A stretch of DNA of 57,316 bases. Origin: DASZHJ01 sp035581425 (GTDB lineage: Bacteria > Pseudomonadota > Alphaproteobacteria > ATCC43930 > CGMCC-115725). The notes below the pieces were generated by a model that had not been told where the DNA came from, made no database searches, and worked only from the letters and a program-made list of their open reading frames with translations. Made by a program: the position numbers and the translations under genes. The DNA is taken from positions 1 through 57,316 of the forward strand of contig DATJVP010000054.1 in the NCBI GenBank assembly GCA_035581425.1, given 5' to 3'. Positions 23,917 through 31,837 of this stretch are shown here, one piece after another. How positions within the stretch are numbered: position 1 is the stretch's first letter; every line of letters starts with the position of its first letter.

Positions 23917-26912
23917 TCGAGCAGCCGTTCCGCAACGAGGCAGGCGGGCTCATCGACCGAGCCCGGCCGGTCCGCTTCGTATTCAACGGCCGGAGCTATT
24001 GGGGGCTCGGCGGCGATACGTTGGCTGCGGCGTTGCTCGCGAACGGCGTGCGCATCGTCGGCCGCAGCTTCAAGTACCATCGACCCCGCGGGGTGTTCGG
24101 CCTCGGCGCCGAGGAGCCGAATGCGCTGGTGCAATTGGGCCTCGCTGGACGGAGCGAGCCCAACAGCCGGGCCACGCAAATCGAGATCTTCGAGGGGCTC
24201 GTGGCGGAGAGTCAGAATTGCTGGCCCTCGGTTCGCTTCGATTTGGGCGCGGCGACCGGCCTTTTCGCGCGGCTCTTGCCCGCGGGCTTCTACTACAAGA
24301 CCTTCATGTGGCCGCCGCGCTGGTGGATGCACTATGAGCGCCCGATACGCGCGATGGCGGGAATGGGCCGCTGCGCCGACGCTCCCGATCCAGACCGCTA
24401 CGAGCACTGCCACGCTCATTGCGATGTGGCAATCATTGGAGGCGGTCCCGCGGGCATTGCGGCCGCGCTCGCGAGCGGCGCTAGCGGTGCGCGCGTTTGC
24501 CTGGTGGACGAGGACGCTCGCCTCGGCGGGATGCTGCTCTCGACGCGAGACCGGCTCGACGGTCGGCCCGGGCTCGAATGGGTTGCGGAAGCGGAGGCTG
24601 CGCTGCGCGCGATTCCGAGGTCGCGCATCCTCACGCGCGCAACGGCCTTCGGTTACTACGATCACAATCAGCTCGGGATCGTCGAGCGCGTCGCCGATCA
24701 CCGCGCGCCCGCGCCCGGCGAGCCGCGGCAACGGCTCTGGCACGTGCACGCCGGACAAACCGTGCTCGCGACCGGCGCGCACGAGCGCTCGATCGTCTTC
24801 GGCAACAACGACCTCCCCGGCGTCATGCTGGCATCCGCCGCCCGCGGCTACGCCAATCGCTATGCCGTACGGCCGGGACGGGCCGCGGTGGTCTTCACAA
24901 ATAACGATTCCGCCTATCGTGCCGCGCTCGACTTGCAGCTCGCGGGCGTCATCGTCGCGGCAATCGTCGACCTCAGGCAGGGACCACCGCGCAGTTTGGC
25001 TTCCGACCTCGCGGCGGCGGGGACCGAGATCCTCGCGGGCTCCGCCGTCTTTCATGCGCTCGGCGAGCGCGAGGTCCGTGCCGTCTGCGTCGCGCAGGTC
25101 GATGACGGGGGATTCCCCGTTGGGCCTCTGCGCGAAATTCCCTGCGACCTGCTCTGCGTCTCCGGCGGATGGAGCCCGGCGGTGCATCTGCACGCACAGG
25201 CCCGCGGCAAGCCGGTTTACGATCCCGCCATCGCTGCCTTCGTCCCCGGAAGTTCCGTGCAAGCCGAGCGCTCGGCGGGCGCGGCTCGGGGACTCTCTTC
25301 GCTTTCCGCCTGCATCGCGGATGGAGTTGCGGCCGGTGCTGCGGCGGCGGAGGCCGCTGGATTTCAGCCGTGTCCCGCGCCTTGCCTCCCGTCCTCCTTG
25401 GGTGCGGATGACGAGGGCGAGCAAATGCCGCTGCGTGCGATCTGGCGGATCGGTCCCGCCGGCACGCGCAGGCGCAAGCGCTTCGTCGACCTGCAGAACG
25501 ATGTGACCGATGCGGACATCGCGCTCGCAGTGCGCGAAGGATATCGCTCCGTCGAGCACGTCAAGCGCTACACGACGCTGGGAATGGGCACCGACCAAGG
25601 GAAGACCAGCAATACCGTCGGATTCGCGCATGTCGCGGCCGGGATCGGTGCGGATATCGCCGCCGTCGGGACGACGAATTTCCGTCCGCCCTACGTGCCG
25701 GTGGCATTGGGTGCCTTGGCGGGAATGGAGGGCGGCAGGCATTTCCTTCCGAACCGGCGAACCGCGATGCACGATTGGCATCTCGAGGCGGGGGCGGTGA
25801 TGCTGCAATCCGGTCCCTGGCTCAGGCCGCAATGCTATCCGCGCCTGGGCGAGACGATCGACGACGCGGCGCGGCGCGAGGCGCTCACGGTGCGAAATGG
25901 CGTCGGGCTCGTCGACGTCTCCACCCTCGGCAAGCTCGAGCTCTTCGGGCCGGATGCCTTCGAATTCCTGGAGCGCGTCTACGTCAACCGCTGGCGTAGC
26001 CTCAAGGTCGGCCGCTGCCGTTACGGCCTGATGCTGCGCGAGGACGGCATCGTCTTCGACGACGGCACGACCACGCGCATCGGCGAGACGCATTTCTTCA
26101 TGACCACGACGACGGGGCAGGCGCCGCTCGTCGCACGCCGCCTCGACTATTGTCGAAATGTGCTCTGGCCCGAGCTTGATCTGCGCATCGTCAACGTGAC
26201 GGAGCAATGGGCCGGGATCGCCGTCGCCGGCCCCTTCAGCAGAAAAGTGCTTGCGCGCGTGGTTGAGGACCTGGATGTAAGCGCCGAGAGGCTGCCCTAC
26301 ATGGGGTATGGCGCCGGCCGCATCGGCGGGATTGCCGTGCGGGTCTTTCGCATCAGCTTCTCCGGCGATCTCGCCTATGAGATATACGCGCCGGCGGGTT
26401 TCGGAACCGAGGTCTGGCAGCGGCTGATGCAGGCGGGCGCCGAGTTCGGGATCGCGCCCTATGGCATCGATGCGCTCAACGCGCTTCGGATCGAGAAGGG
26501 CCATGTGGCCGGTGGCGAGCTCGACGGGCGGGTCACCGCGGACGATCTGGGGCTTGGGCGCATGATCAGACCCGATGGCGATTTCATCGGCCGGCGCTCG
26601 CTTTCCCGTCCGGGACTGCGCGATCCCGCGCGCTGGCAGCTCGTCGGGCTGACGGCCGAGGATAGCCGAACTCCGGTGCCGCCCGGCGCCAAGCTCGTCG
26701 ATGGAAAGGCGGACCGCTATCTCGGCGAGATCACCTCGACGGCCTGGAGCCCGGTGCTGCGCCTCCCGATTGCCCTGGGCCTGTTATCCGGCGGGCGCTC
26801 GCGGCATGGCGAGCAGCTCTTCGCGACATCGCCGCTGGCGGGCCGTCATGTTCCCGTGATCGTCGGCGGTCCGACTTTCGTCGATCCCGAAGGGACGCGG
26901 CTCCATGCCTGA
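23913..26912 (+). CDS. soxA: sarcosine oxidase alpha subunit (SoxA/MgdC family)
   Basis: Large subunit of 999 aa. Domains in order: N-terminal fer2_4-like domain (about 15-100, PVRFVFNGRSYWGLGGDT), NAD-binding oxidoreductase domain (about 170-480, CDVAIIGGGPAGIAAALAS and TVLATGAHERSIVFGNNDLP), the A3 helical domain (about 515-570, FVDLQNDVTDADIALAVREG), then GCV_T and its C-terminal domain (about 615-995), which bind tetrahydrofolate to collect the formaldehyde unit. I chose the GTG at 23913 within GTGA, preceded by GGGGAAG. The long upstream open frame has no matching features. Length is normal for the family. Confidence 0.92.
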   Translation: MIEQPFRNEAGGLIDRARPVRFVFNGRSYWGLGGDTLAAALLANGVRIVGRSFKYHRPRGVFGLGAEEPNALVQLGLAGRSEPNSRATQIEIFEGLVAESQNCWPSVRFDLGAATGLFARLLPAGFYYKTFMWPPRWWMHYERPIRAMAGMGRCADAPDPDRYEHCHAHCDVAIIGGGPAGIAAALASGASGARVCLVDEDARLGGMLLSTRDRLDGRPGLEWVAEAEAALRAIPRSRILTRATAFGYYDHNQLGIVERVADHRAPAPGEPRQRLWHVHAGQTVLATGAHERSIVFGNNDLPGVMLASAARGYANRYAVRPGRAAVVFTNNDSAYRAALDLQLAGVIVAAIVDLRQGPPRSLASDLAAAGTEILAGSAVFHALGEREVRAVCVAQVDDGGFPVGPLREIPCDLLCVSGGWSPAVHLHAQARGKPVYDPAIAAFVPGSSVQAERSAGAARGLSSLSACIADGVAAGAAAAEAAGFQPCPAPCLPSSLGADDEGEQMPLRAIWRIGPAGTRRRKRFVDLQNDVTDADIALAVREGYRSVEHVKRYTTLGMGTDQGKTSNTVGFAHVAAGIGADIAAVGTTNFRPPYVPVALGALAGMEGGRHFLPNRRTAMHDWHLEAGAVMLQSGPWLRPQCYPRLGETIDDAARREALTVRNGVGLVDVSTLGKLELFGPDAFEFLERVYVNRWRSLKVGRCRYGLMLREDGIVFDDGTTTRIGETHFFMTTTTGQAPLVARRLDYCRNVLWPELDLRIVNVTEQWAGIAVAGPFSRKVLARVVEDLDVSAERLPYMGYGAGRIGGIAVRVFRISFSGDLAYEIYAPAGFGTEVWQRLMQAGAEFGIAPYGIDALNALRIEKGHVAGGELDGRVTADDLGLGRMIRPDGDFIGRRSLSRPGLRDPARWQLVGLTAEDSRTPVPPGAKLVDGKADRYLGEITSTAWSPVLRLPIALGLLSGGRSRHGEQLFATSPLAGRHVPVIVGGPTFVDPEGTRLHA

Positions 26913-27453
26913 CGAACTGCAGAGGCGGTCGCCGCTCTCGTCCGGACTTCGCGACCGCTTGGCGAAGGGGCAAGGTCTCAGGCTTCGGGAGCGCTCGAGG
27001 ACGATCGTTCGCTATCTCGAAGGTGCCCGCTCGCTCGCAGCGGCGCTGCCCTCGATCGGACGAAGCGCCGGCGACGCGCGCGAGTGCCTGCTCGGTATCG
27101 GGCCCGATTCCTGGCTCTTCGTCGCCGAGGATGGCGCGACCGCGAGCCGCGGCATGGACGCCGATCGCTTCGATGTCGCACTCGACCAAAGCCATGCCTG
27201 GACACGGCTCAGCCTATCGGGCTCGAATGCGCTGGCGGTGCTTGCCAAGGGCTGCGTTCTTGATTTGGATCCCCAGCAATTTCCACCGGGCGCCTGTGCC
27301 TGCACGGGTTTCGCGCGCATGCGCGTCGTGCTTTGGCTTCCGGGTGAAGAGTCGCGCTACGATCTCCTGGTCGGGCGCAGTTACGCGCTCTCGCTGTGGG
27401 AATGGCTCAGCGAGGCCGCGCTCGAATTCGGCTGCGAGGAGGAAAAGGCATGA
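26905..27453 (+). CDS. soxG: sarcosine oxidase gamma subunit (SoxG/MgdD family)
   Basis: Small subunit of 182 aa. Features typical of SoxG are the GIGPDSWLFVAE strand, a helix with DQSHAWTRLSLSGSNALAVL and the GCVLDLDPQQFPPGACACTG segment, ending with the LVGRSYALSLWEWLSEAALEF helix. It overlaps soxA by eight bases and the next gene by four, so it is fully coupled. SoxG is a structural subunit of the heterotetramer with a fold related to the GCV_T domain. Confidence 0.92.
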   Translation: MPDELQRRSPLSSGLRDRLAKGQGLRLRERSRTIVRYLEGARSLAAALPSIGRSAGDARECLLGIGPDSWLFVAEDGATASRGMDADRFDVALDQSHAWTRLSLSGSNALAVLAKGCVLDLDPQQFPPGACACTGFARMRVVLWLPGEESRYDLLVGRSYALSLWEWLSEAALEFGCEEEKA

Positions 27454-28424
27454 CGGCGTTTCCGGCGAAGGACAAACTGACGATCGGCTTCGCGCATGTG
27501 GCCTATCAGATGCAGGCGCAGTTCGCGCGCCGCAACACCGGCGTCGCGACGTTCCAGGTTTGGAACGCCGACGATCTCGAGAAGCGCGTCGGCGAGGCCG
27601 ACGTGGTCGTGATCTCCGGCCTCTGGAAGAATACGCTTATTGATCGTGCGGGAAAGCTTCGCTTCATCCAGTCGATCGGCGCCGGGACGGATCAGTTCTC
27701 GCGCGAGGCCCTGTCGGCACGCGGAATTCGCCTGGCGAGTGCGCGCGGCGTCAATGCGAAGGCCGTCTCCGATCATGCGATGGCGCTCGTCCTGGCGCTG
27801 GCACGGCGCCTTCCGGAAGCGCGCGACAACCAGGCGCGCAAGCACTGGCGCAACATGATCAGCGATCTCGCGCAACGCGAGGACGAGCTCGGGGGCAAGA
27901 CGCTGATCGTGGTCGGGATCGGGGCGATCGGCGACCGTCTCGCCAAATTGGCCAAGGCCTTCGAGATGCGCGTGATCGGCATCCGGCAGGACCCCGGCAA
28001 GGGCAAGGGCCACGCGGACGCCGTACATTCGCTCGCCGAGCTGAAATCCCTGCTGCCGACGGCAGATTTCGTGGCTCTCACTTGCCCCCTGACCAAGGAG
28101 ACTGAGAACCTAATCGACAGCGATGCGCTCTCGCGGATGAAGCGATCGGCCTTCCTCGTGAATTGCGCGCGCGGTCGTTGCGTCGAGGAGGCCGCGCTGG
28201 CGAAGGCGCTCACGGAGCGGACAATCGCAGGCGCGGGGATCGACGTCACCGTCGAGGAGCCGCTGGCGGCGAGCTCCCCGCTCTGGACCCTAGAGAACGC
28301 CTTCATCACTCCGCACACCGCAGGCGAGACGCGACGCTACGAGGACAACGTCCTCGACATTCTCCAGGAAAATCTCGACCGCCTCTGGCGTGGCGAGAGC
28401 GCGCTGCGGAATCAGGTTGTCTAA
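27450..28424 (+). CDS. D-2-hydroxyacid dehydrogenase (NAD(P)-dependent)
   Basis: Dehydrogenase of 324 aa of the phosphoglycerate/glyoxylate reductase type. The Rossmann motif is VVGIGAIGDRLA. The catalytic Arg is in NCARGRCVEEAAL, Glu in GIDVTVEEPL and His in FITPHTAGETRRY. The ATG overlaps the soxG stop as ATGA and has GAGGAGG upstream, so it is the last gene of the importer-sox operon. That is unusual: sox operons normally carry glyA, purU or folD for folate-C1 metabolism. A hydroxyacid dehydrogenase points to a 2-keto or glyoxylate-type product being reduced. Confidence 0.9.
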   Translation: MTAFPAKDKLTIGFAHVAYQMQAQFARRNTGVATFQVWNADDLEKRVGEADVVVISGLWKNTLIDRAGKLRFIQSIGAGTDQFSREALSARGIRLASARGVNAKAVSDHAMALVLALARRLPEARDNQARKHWRNMISDLAQREDELGGKTLIVVGIGAIGDRLAKLAKAFEMRVIGIRQDPGKGKGHADAVHSLAELKSLLPTADFVALTCPLTKETENLIDSDALSRMKRSAFLVNCARGRCVEEAALAKALTERTIAGAGIDVTVEEPLAASSPLWTLENAFITPHTAGETRRYEDNVLDILQENLDRLWRGESALRNQVV

Positions 28425-28434
28425 GCGCCGCTAG

Positions 28435-28471
28435 GGTCCTCCCCAGCGTTAGGACCGTGCGCCGGCGGCGC
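28435..28471. terminator. two tandem hairpins after the sox operon
   Basis: GGTCCT (28435-28440) pairs with AGGACC (28451-28456) around a ten-base loop, and GCGCC (28459-28463) with GGCGC (28467-28471) around three bases, starting 11 bases after the dehydrogenase stop. There is no T run, so a rho-independent mechanism is doubtful. They may protect the 3' end or pause polymerase. Confidence 0.4.
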
Positions 28472-28497
28472 TTGACGGCACCGTCGCCGATGAGCGT

Positions 28498-28555
28498 GGG
28501 AATACATATTTCGCTGTATTCCCCTGCCTAGGTCGCAATTTCATTATCAAAATTG
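28498..28555. promoter_or_regulatory. two inverted repeats with 8-base spacers, candidate operators
   Basis: GGGAATACA (28498-28506) and TGTATTCCC (28515-28523) form a perfect 9-base inverted repeat. CAATTT (28536-28541) and AAATTG (28550-28555) form a 6-base repeat. Both have an 8-base spacer, so half-site centres lie about one and a half DNA turns apart. The stretch is markedly AT-richer than its surroundings and lies 150-200 bases before the sensor gene, where a promoter is expected. I cannot place certain -35/-10 boxes. Confidence 0.5.
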
Positions 28556-28568
28556 GCTAGACCGACCG

Positions 28569-28639
28569 TCCGAAGCGAGTTGCGAGAACTCGCTCCGGAA
28601 GCGGGACATCGACGGCGTAGCCGGGCTCGAAGCCGTCGA
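28569..28639 (+). other. structured leader: two stable stem-loops before the sensor gene
   Basis: Stem 1 (28569-28599) pairs TCCG-A-AGCGAGTT with AACTCGCT-C-CGGA around GCGAG: twelve pairs with one mismatch. Stem 2 (28609-28639) pairs TCGACGGC with GCCGTCGA around fifteen bases: eight pairs. No gene occupies 28425-28703; apart from these stems and the repeats upstream I see nothing else in it. If transcribed, this would be a strongly folded 5' leader of the Cache-GAF/Mla operon. Function is unknown. Confidence 0.5.
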
Positions 28640-28703
28640 CAGATGAACGCATGCGCCATACGCGATCTCCGGCCGCGATACCATCCGCAATGGAGGGGCA
28701 GGC

Positions 28704-31016
28704 GTGACGACCGAGTACCTGGTCGATATTGGGGCGGATCGCGCGGCCGAGAGACAGCGGCGCCGCCGCATCCTGTTGCGAGTGGTTGCGCCGATCGCGG
28801 GCGTGATACTCGCGGCTGGCGCGATCATGGCCACGTCTTTCTATGGCTATGAGGCCAACCGGGCCGGGGTCCTCAACATTTCCGACGACGTGTTGCGCGA
28901 ATTGCAGGGCCGCATTTCCCTCCAAGTCGCGAGCTATCTCGACCCGGCAGTGCGCGCAACGCAGCTCGTGCGCGAGGTCGCGACGGGCGGCGTCCTCGGG
29001 TCCGATCGCGAAGTGACGGAACGGGTCGCGATGAGCACCCTCGCTCGAATTCCGCAAGTGGACGCCTTCGAATTCGCGGATGGCGCCGGCGATTTCATGA
29101 TGGTGCGGCACGGCGAGGCCGGCGGCATCGATACCAAGCTGATCCGGAACGCGCCCGGCGCGCGGCAAGTGGTCTGGATCCGACGGAACGCGGCCGGCCA
29201 GGAGATCAGGCGAGAATTGGATCCGAGCGACGACTACGATCCGCGTACGCGACCCTGGTACACCGGCGCCCTCGAGACCAGCGAGATGTACTGGACGCGT
29301 CCCTATGTCTTCTTCACCGCGAAAACGCTGGGGATCACAGCATCGGTCCGCTATCAGGATCCGCACGGGAGTCCGGTCGTCTTCGGGGTCGACATCTCGC
29401 TGAAGGACATTTCCGATTTTCTCGCCACGCTCAAGGTCGGCCGCACCGGGCGCGTCGCCATCATGGACCGGAGCGGGTTCCTGATCGCCGCCTCCGACCT
29501 GAACCAAGTGCTGCAGGGCCGGAACGGTCAGTCCGCGGCGGCCCGCATCGATGAGATCGGCGATGCCGAATTCACGGCCGCCTACGACCGCTATCGCGTC
29601 GAGGGTTATGGGCAACGAGTCCTGGAATTCCAAGGACGCCGCATCGTCTCCATCGTCGCGCCGCTTCCGGCGGCCGAGCGCGAGTGGAACATGGTGATCG
29701 TCGTGCCGGAAAAGGACTTTACCGGTTTCGTCGGCAGGAACACACGCATCACCATCTTCATGTCGCTCGCGGTGATCGCGGTCGTCGCCGCGTTCGCCGC
29801 GCTTCTGGTGCGGCAGGGACTCCACACCGATCGCGCGGCGCGGCACCTGCGCGAGCGCACCCACGCGATCGGCCGACTCAACGCGGCACTCGCCCAACTC
29901 GCCGCCAATGCCGAGCTCTTCGATCCGACGCAGCCGGCACCGCCGCCGATGCTCACGGAGATATTGCTCGACGCGACCGCGGCGCGCCGCGTGAGCCTCT
30001 GGCGCTTCGCCGAGGGAGCCCAGACGCTTCGCTGCGAGGACAGCTACGATCGCGACAGCGGCGGGCACATCGGCGGCATGGAGTTGTCGCGCGACGAAGT
30101 GCCGAAATTCTTTGCCCCGCTCGCCGCCGGAGAGGAACTCGAGGTCGCGAATGCAGCCGCCGATCCCCGGACGGCGGAGCTCTATCGGGTGATGATGCAG
30201 CCGCTCGGGAGTCGCTCGCTTCTGGTACTTCCCGTGCGGCGCGGCGACCGGGTGGCGGGCGCGATCTGGGCCGAGGATCTGCCGAAAAGCATCGACGCGC
30301 GCGATCTCCTGCGCGTCGTTGCAAACATGATGGCGCTCCGCATGGCTGCTGCCCCCGAGGCGCAGCAACCGCGCAAGGGACCCGCGCCGACGGCTGCTGC
30401 CGTGAGCGCCGGGGAGCGAAGCTTCTCGGCGGAGCTCGCGCTCAGAGGCATCGATATCCGAGGCCTCGCGGCCAAGATCTATCCCGGTGTCGCCGTCATG
30501 GTGCTGCAGTTGAGCGATCCCGTGGCATTGGCGGCACGCCAGGAGAACTCGACGCCGATGCTCGCCGATGCGATCGCCTGCGCGATGCAGCAGATCGCGG
30601 GTGAGGGCAACATCCCGTACTTGAAGGTGACGGGTCAGGCGATCGTCGCTGCGGCAGGCCTGGAGGACTCGGATACCACCGCCGCAGAGCGCATGGCCAA
30701 CACGGCGTTGGCGGCGCGATCCGCTTGCGCGCACCTCTTCGAGGAGGCAGGGCTGTCGCCGAGCTTTCGGATCGGCGTCGATTGCGGCATTGCGACGGGC
30801 TGTGCCGTCGGAAGCGCGCCGCGCGTCTTCAATCTCTGGGGAGAGGCCGTGACCACGGCGGAAACTCTCGCACGTTCCGCGATGCCCGGGACGATCCAGG
30901 CCAGCGAGGCGTTCCGCCGCCGGATCGGTCGCGATTTCCTGTTCCGGCCGAGAGGCGATTTCTACCTGGCCCGCGTCGGCGCGGTTCAGACTTTCGTGCT
31001 GGCAAGCCGACTATGA
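28704..31016 (+). CDS. membrane sensor: Cache domain, GAF domain and degenerate class III nucleotide cyclase domain
   Basis: Protein of 770 aa. A membrane helix at about 25-50, an extracytoplasmic dCache-type sensor (about 55-345, containing YDPRTRPWYTGAL and TRPYVFFTAKTLGITASV), a second helix near 350-370, a GAF domain (about 390-555) and a C-terminal class III cyclase homology domain (about 590-765). In the last, the two metal-binding aspartates are Gln602 and Gln645 (KVTGQA in place of K-x-x-GDA), and the transition-state Asn and Arg are Thr717 and Thr721 (LWGEAVTTAET), so it should not make cyclic nucleotides. The GTG start follows GGAGGGG by five bases. It overlaps the MlaE gene by four bases. 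Probably a ligand-binding pseudoenzyme acting on the transporter. Confidence 0.85.
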   Translation: MTTEYLVDIGADRAAERQRRRRILLRVVAPIAGVILAAGAIMATSFYGYEANRAGVLNISDDVLRELQGRISLQVASYLDPAVRATQLVREVATGGVLGSDREVTERVAMSTLARIPQVDAFEFADGAGDFMMVRHGEAGGIDTKLIRNAPGARQVVWIRRNAAGQEIRRELDPSDDYDPRTRPWYTGALETSEMYWTRPYVFFTAKTLGITASVRYQDPHGSPVVFGVDISLKDISDFLATLKVGRTGRVAIMDRSGFLIAASDLNQVLQGRNGQSAAARIDEIGDAEFTAAYDRYRVEGYGQRVLEFQGRRIVSIVAPLPAAEREWNMVIVVPEKDFTGFVGRNTRITIFMSLAVIAVVAAFAALLVRQGLHTDRAARHLRERTHAIGRLNAALAQLAANAELFDPTQPAPPPMLTEILLDATAARRVSLWRFAEGAQTLRCEDSYDRDSGGHIGGMELSRDEVPKFFAPLAAGEELEVANAAADPRTAELYRVMMQPLGSRSLLVLPVRRGDRVAGAIWAEDLPKSIDARDLLRVVANMMALRMAAAPEAQQPRKGPAPTAAAVSAGERSFSAELALRGIDIRGLAAKIYPGVAVMVLQLSDPVALAARQENSTPMLADAIACAMQQIAGEGNIPYLKVTGQAIVAAAGLEDSDTTAAERMANTALAARSACAHLFEEAGLSPSFRIGVDCGIATGCAVGSAPRVFNLWGEAVTTAETLARSAMPGTIQASEAFRRRIGRDFLFRPRGDFYLARVGAVQTFVLASRL

Positions 31017-31834
31017 ATGCAGTCGCCGCAATCTCGCCGGAGGCGCGGGGCATTCGGCGCATGCTGGCGAGCATCGGAAGATTTACGCGCAGGCGCGTGA
31101 CGTTTCTGCTGCGGTTGGCGGCACTCGCCTGGGGCGTCCTGCGCGAGGCGGCGCGGCCCCTGTCGTGGCGCCCGATGGTGCGTGCCGAGTTTCGACGGAT
31201 ATTGCGCCAAGCGGCGGGAGGCGGGCTCCCGGCAACGCTCATCACCGCCGTGCTCGTGGGATTGGTCATGGTCTCGCAGGCGCTTTATTGGCTGGGAGAA
31301 GCGGGGGAAGAGGAATTGGTCGGCTCGGTGCTGGTCACGATCCTCGTGCGCGAGGTCGCGCCGCTGCTCATCGGCCTCATCGTGCTCGGGCGCAGCGGCG
31401 CGGTGACGGCAGGCGAGCTCGGCTCGGTTCAGCTCAATCGCCAGACGCGAGTCCTCTTGGGTCAAGGCGTAGATCTCTTCACGCTGCTGGTCATGCCGCG
31501 CGTCATTGCCTTCGCGCTTGCGAGTTTCGCGCTCGGCATTATCTTCGTCTTCGTGGCTCTCATTGTGGGGTTCGTCGCGGGGAGCCTGCTCGGCCCGATC
31601 CAATCCTCGATCTTCTCGTTCCTCGATCGCGTTCTCGAGGCAATGCGGGCCGCGGACTTCCTGCTGCTCCCGGCGAAGTTGCTGAGTATCGGCTACATCG
31701 TGGCGCTCGTCGTGTGCTTGACGGGCCTGTCGGCGGAATCCGGCGATCGCCTCACGGAGCTGCTGCCGCGGGCCTTTGCACGCGGCGTACTGACGATCAT
31801 GCTCGTGAGCCTCGTCTTGAGCCTGGCCGCGTGA
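31013..31834 (+). CDS. MlaE-family lipid ABC transporter permease
   Basis: Inner-membrane permease of 273 aa. The family hallmark GRSGAVTAGELGSVQLNRQ lies in mid-protein, followed by VMPRVIAFALASFALGIIF. About five hydrophobic segments are visible: residues near 68-90 (LPATLITAVLVGLVMVSQ), 105-125, 160-195 and two after 220. An N-terminal amphipathic region, RRMLASIGRFTRRRVTFLLR, is as in MlaE. Such permeases move phospholipid or sterol-like lipids between inner membrane and MCE protein. ATGA overlap with the sensor gene; three bases to the next gene. Confidence 0.88.
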   Translation: MNAVAAISPEARGIRRMLASIGRFTRRRVTFLLRLAALAWGVLREAARPLSWRPMVRAEFRRILRQAAGGGLPATLITAVLVGLVMVSQALYWLGEAGEEELVGSVLVTILVREVAPLLIGLIVLGRSGAVTAGELGSVQLNRQTRVLLGQGVDLFTLLVMPRVIAFALASFALGIIFVFVALIVGFVAGSLLGPIQSSIFSFLDRVLEAMRAADFLLLPAKLLSIGYIVALVVCLTGLSAESGDRLTELLPRAFARGVLTIMLVSLVLSLAA

Positions 31835-31837
31835 GAC

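Noticed and set aside
23766..26504. A 912-codon open frame antisense to soxA
   Set aside because: High GC keeps antisense frames open. The translation is arginine/alanine-rich without domains, while the opposite strand encodes a full SoxA.
28690..28707. Five-codon ATG-TGA frame overlapping the sensor GTG as a leader peptide
   Set aside because: No ribosome site precedes it, and such short frames are expected by chance.
28557..30734. A 725-codon open frame antisense to the Cache-GAF sensor
   Set aside because: No recognisable domain, and composition typical of antisense frames. The sensor on the plus strand has clear domains and operon overlaps.
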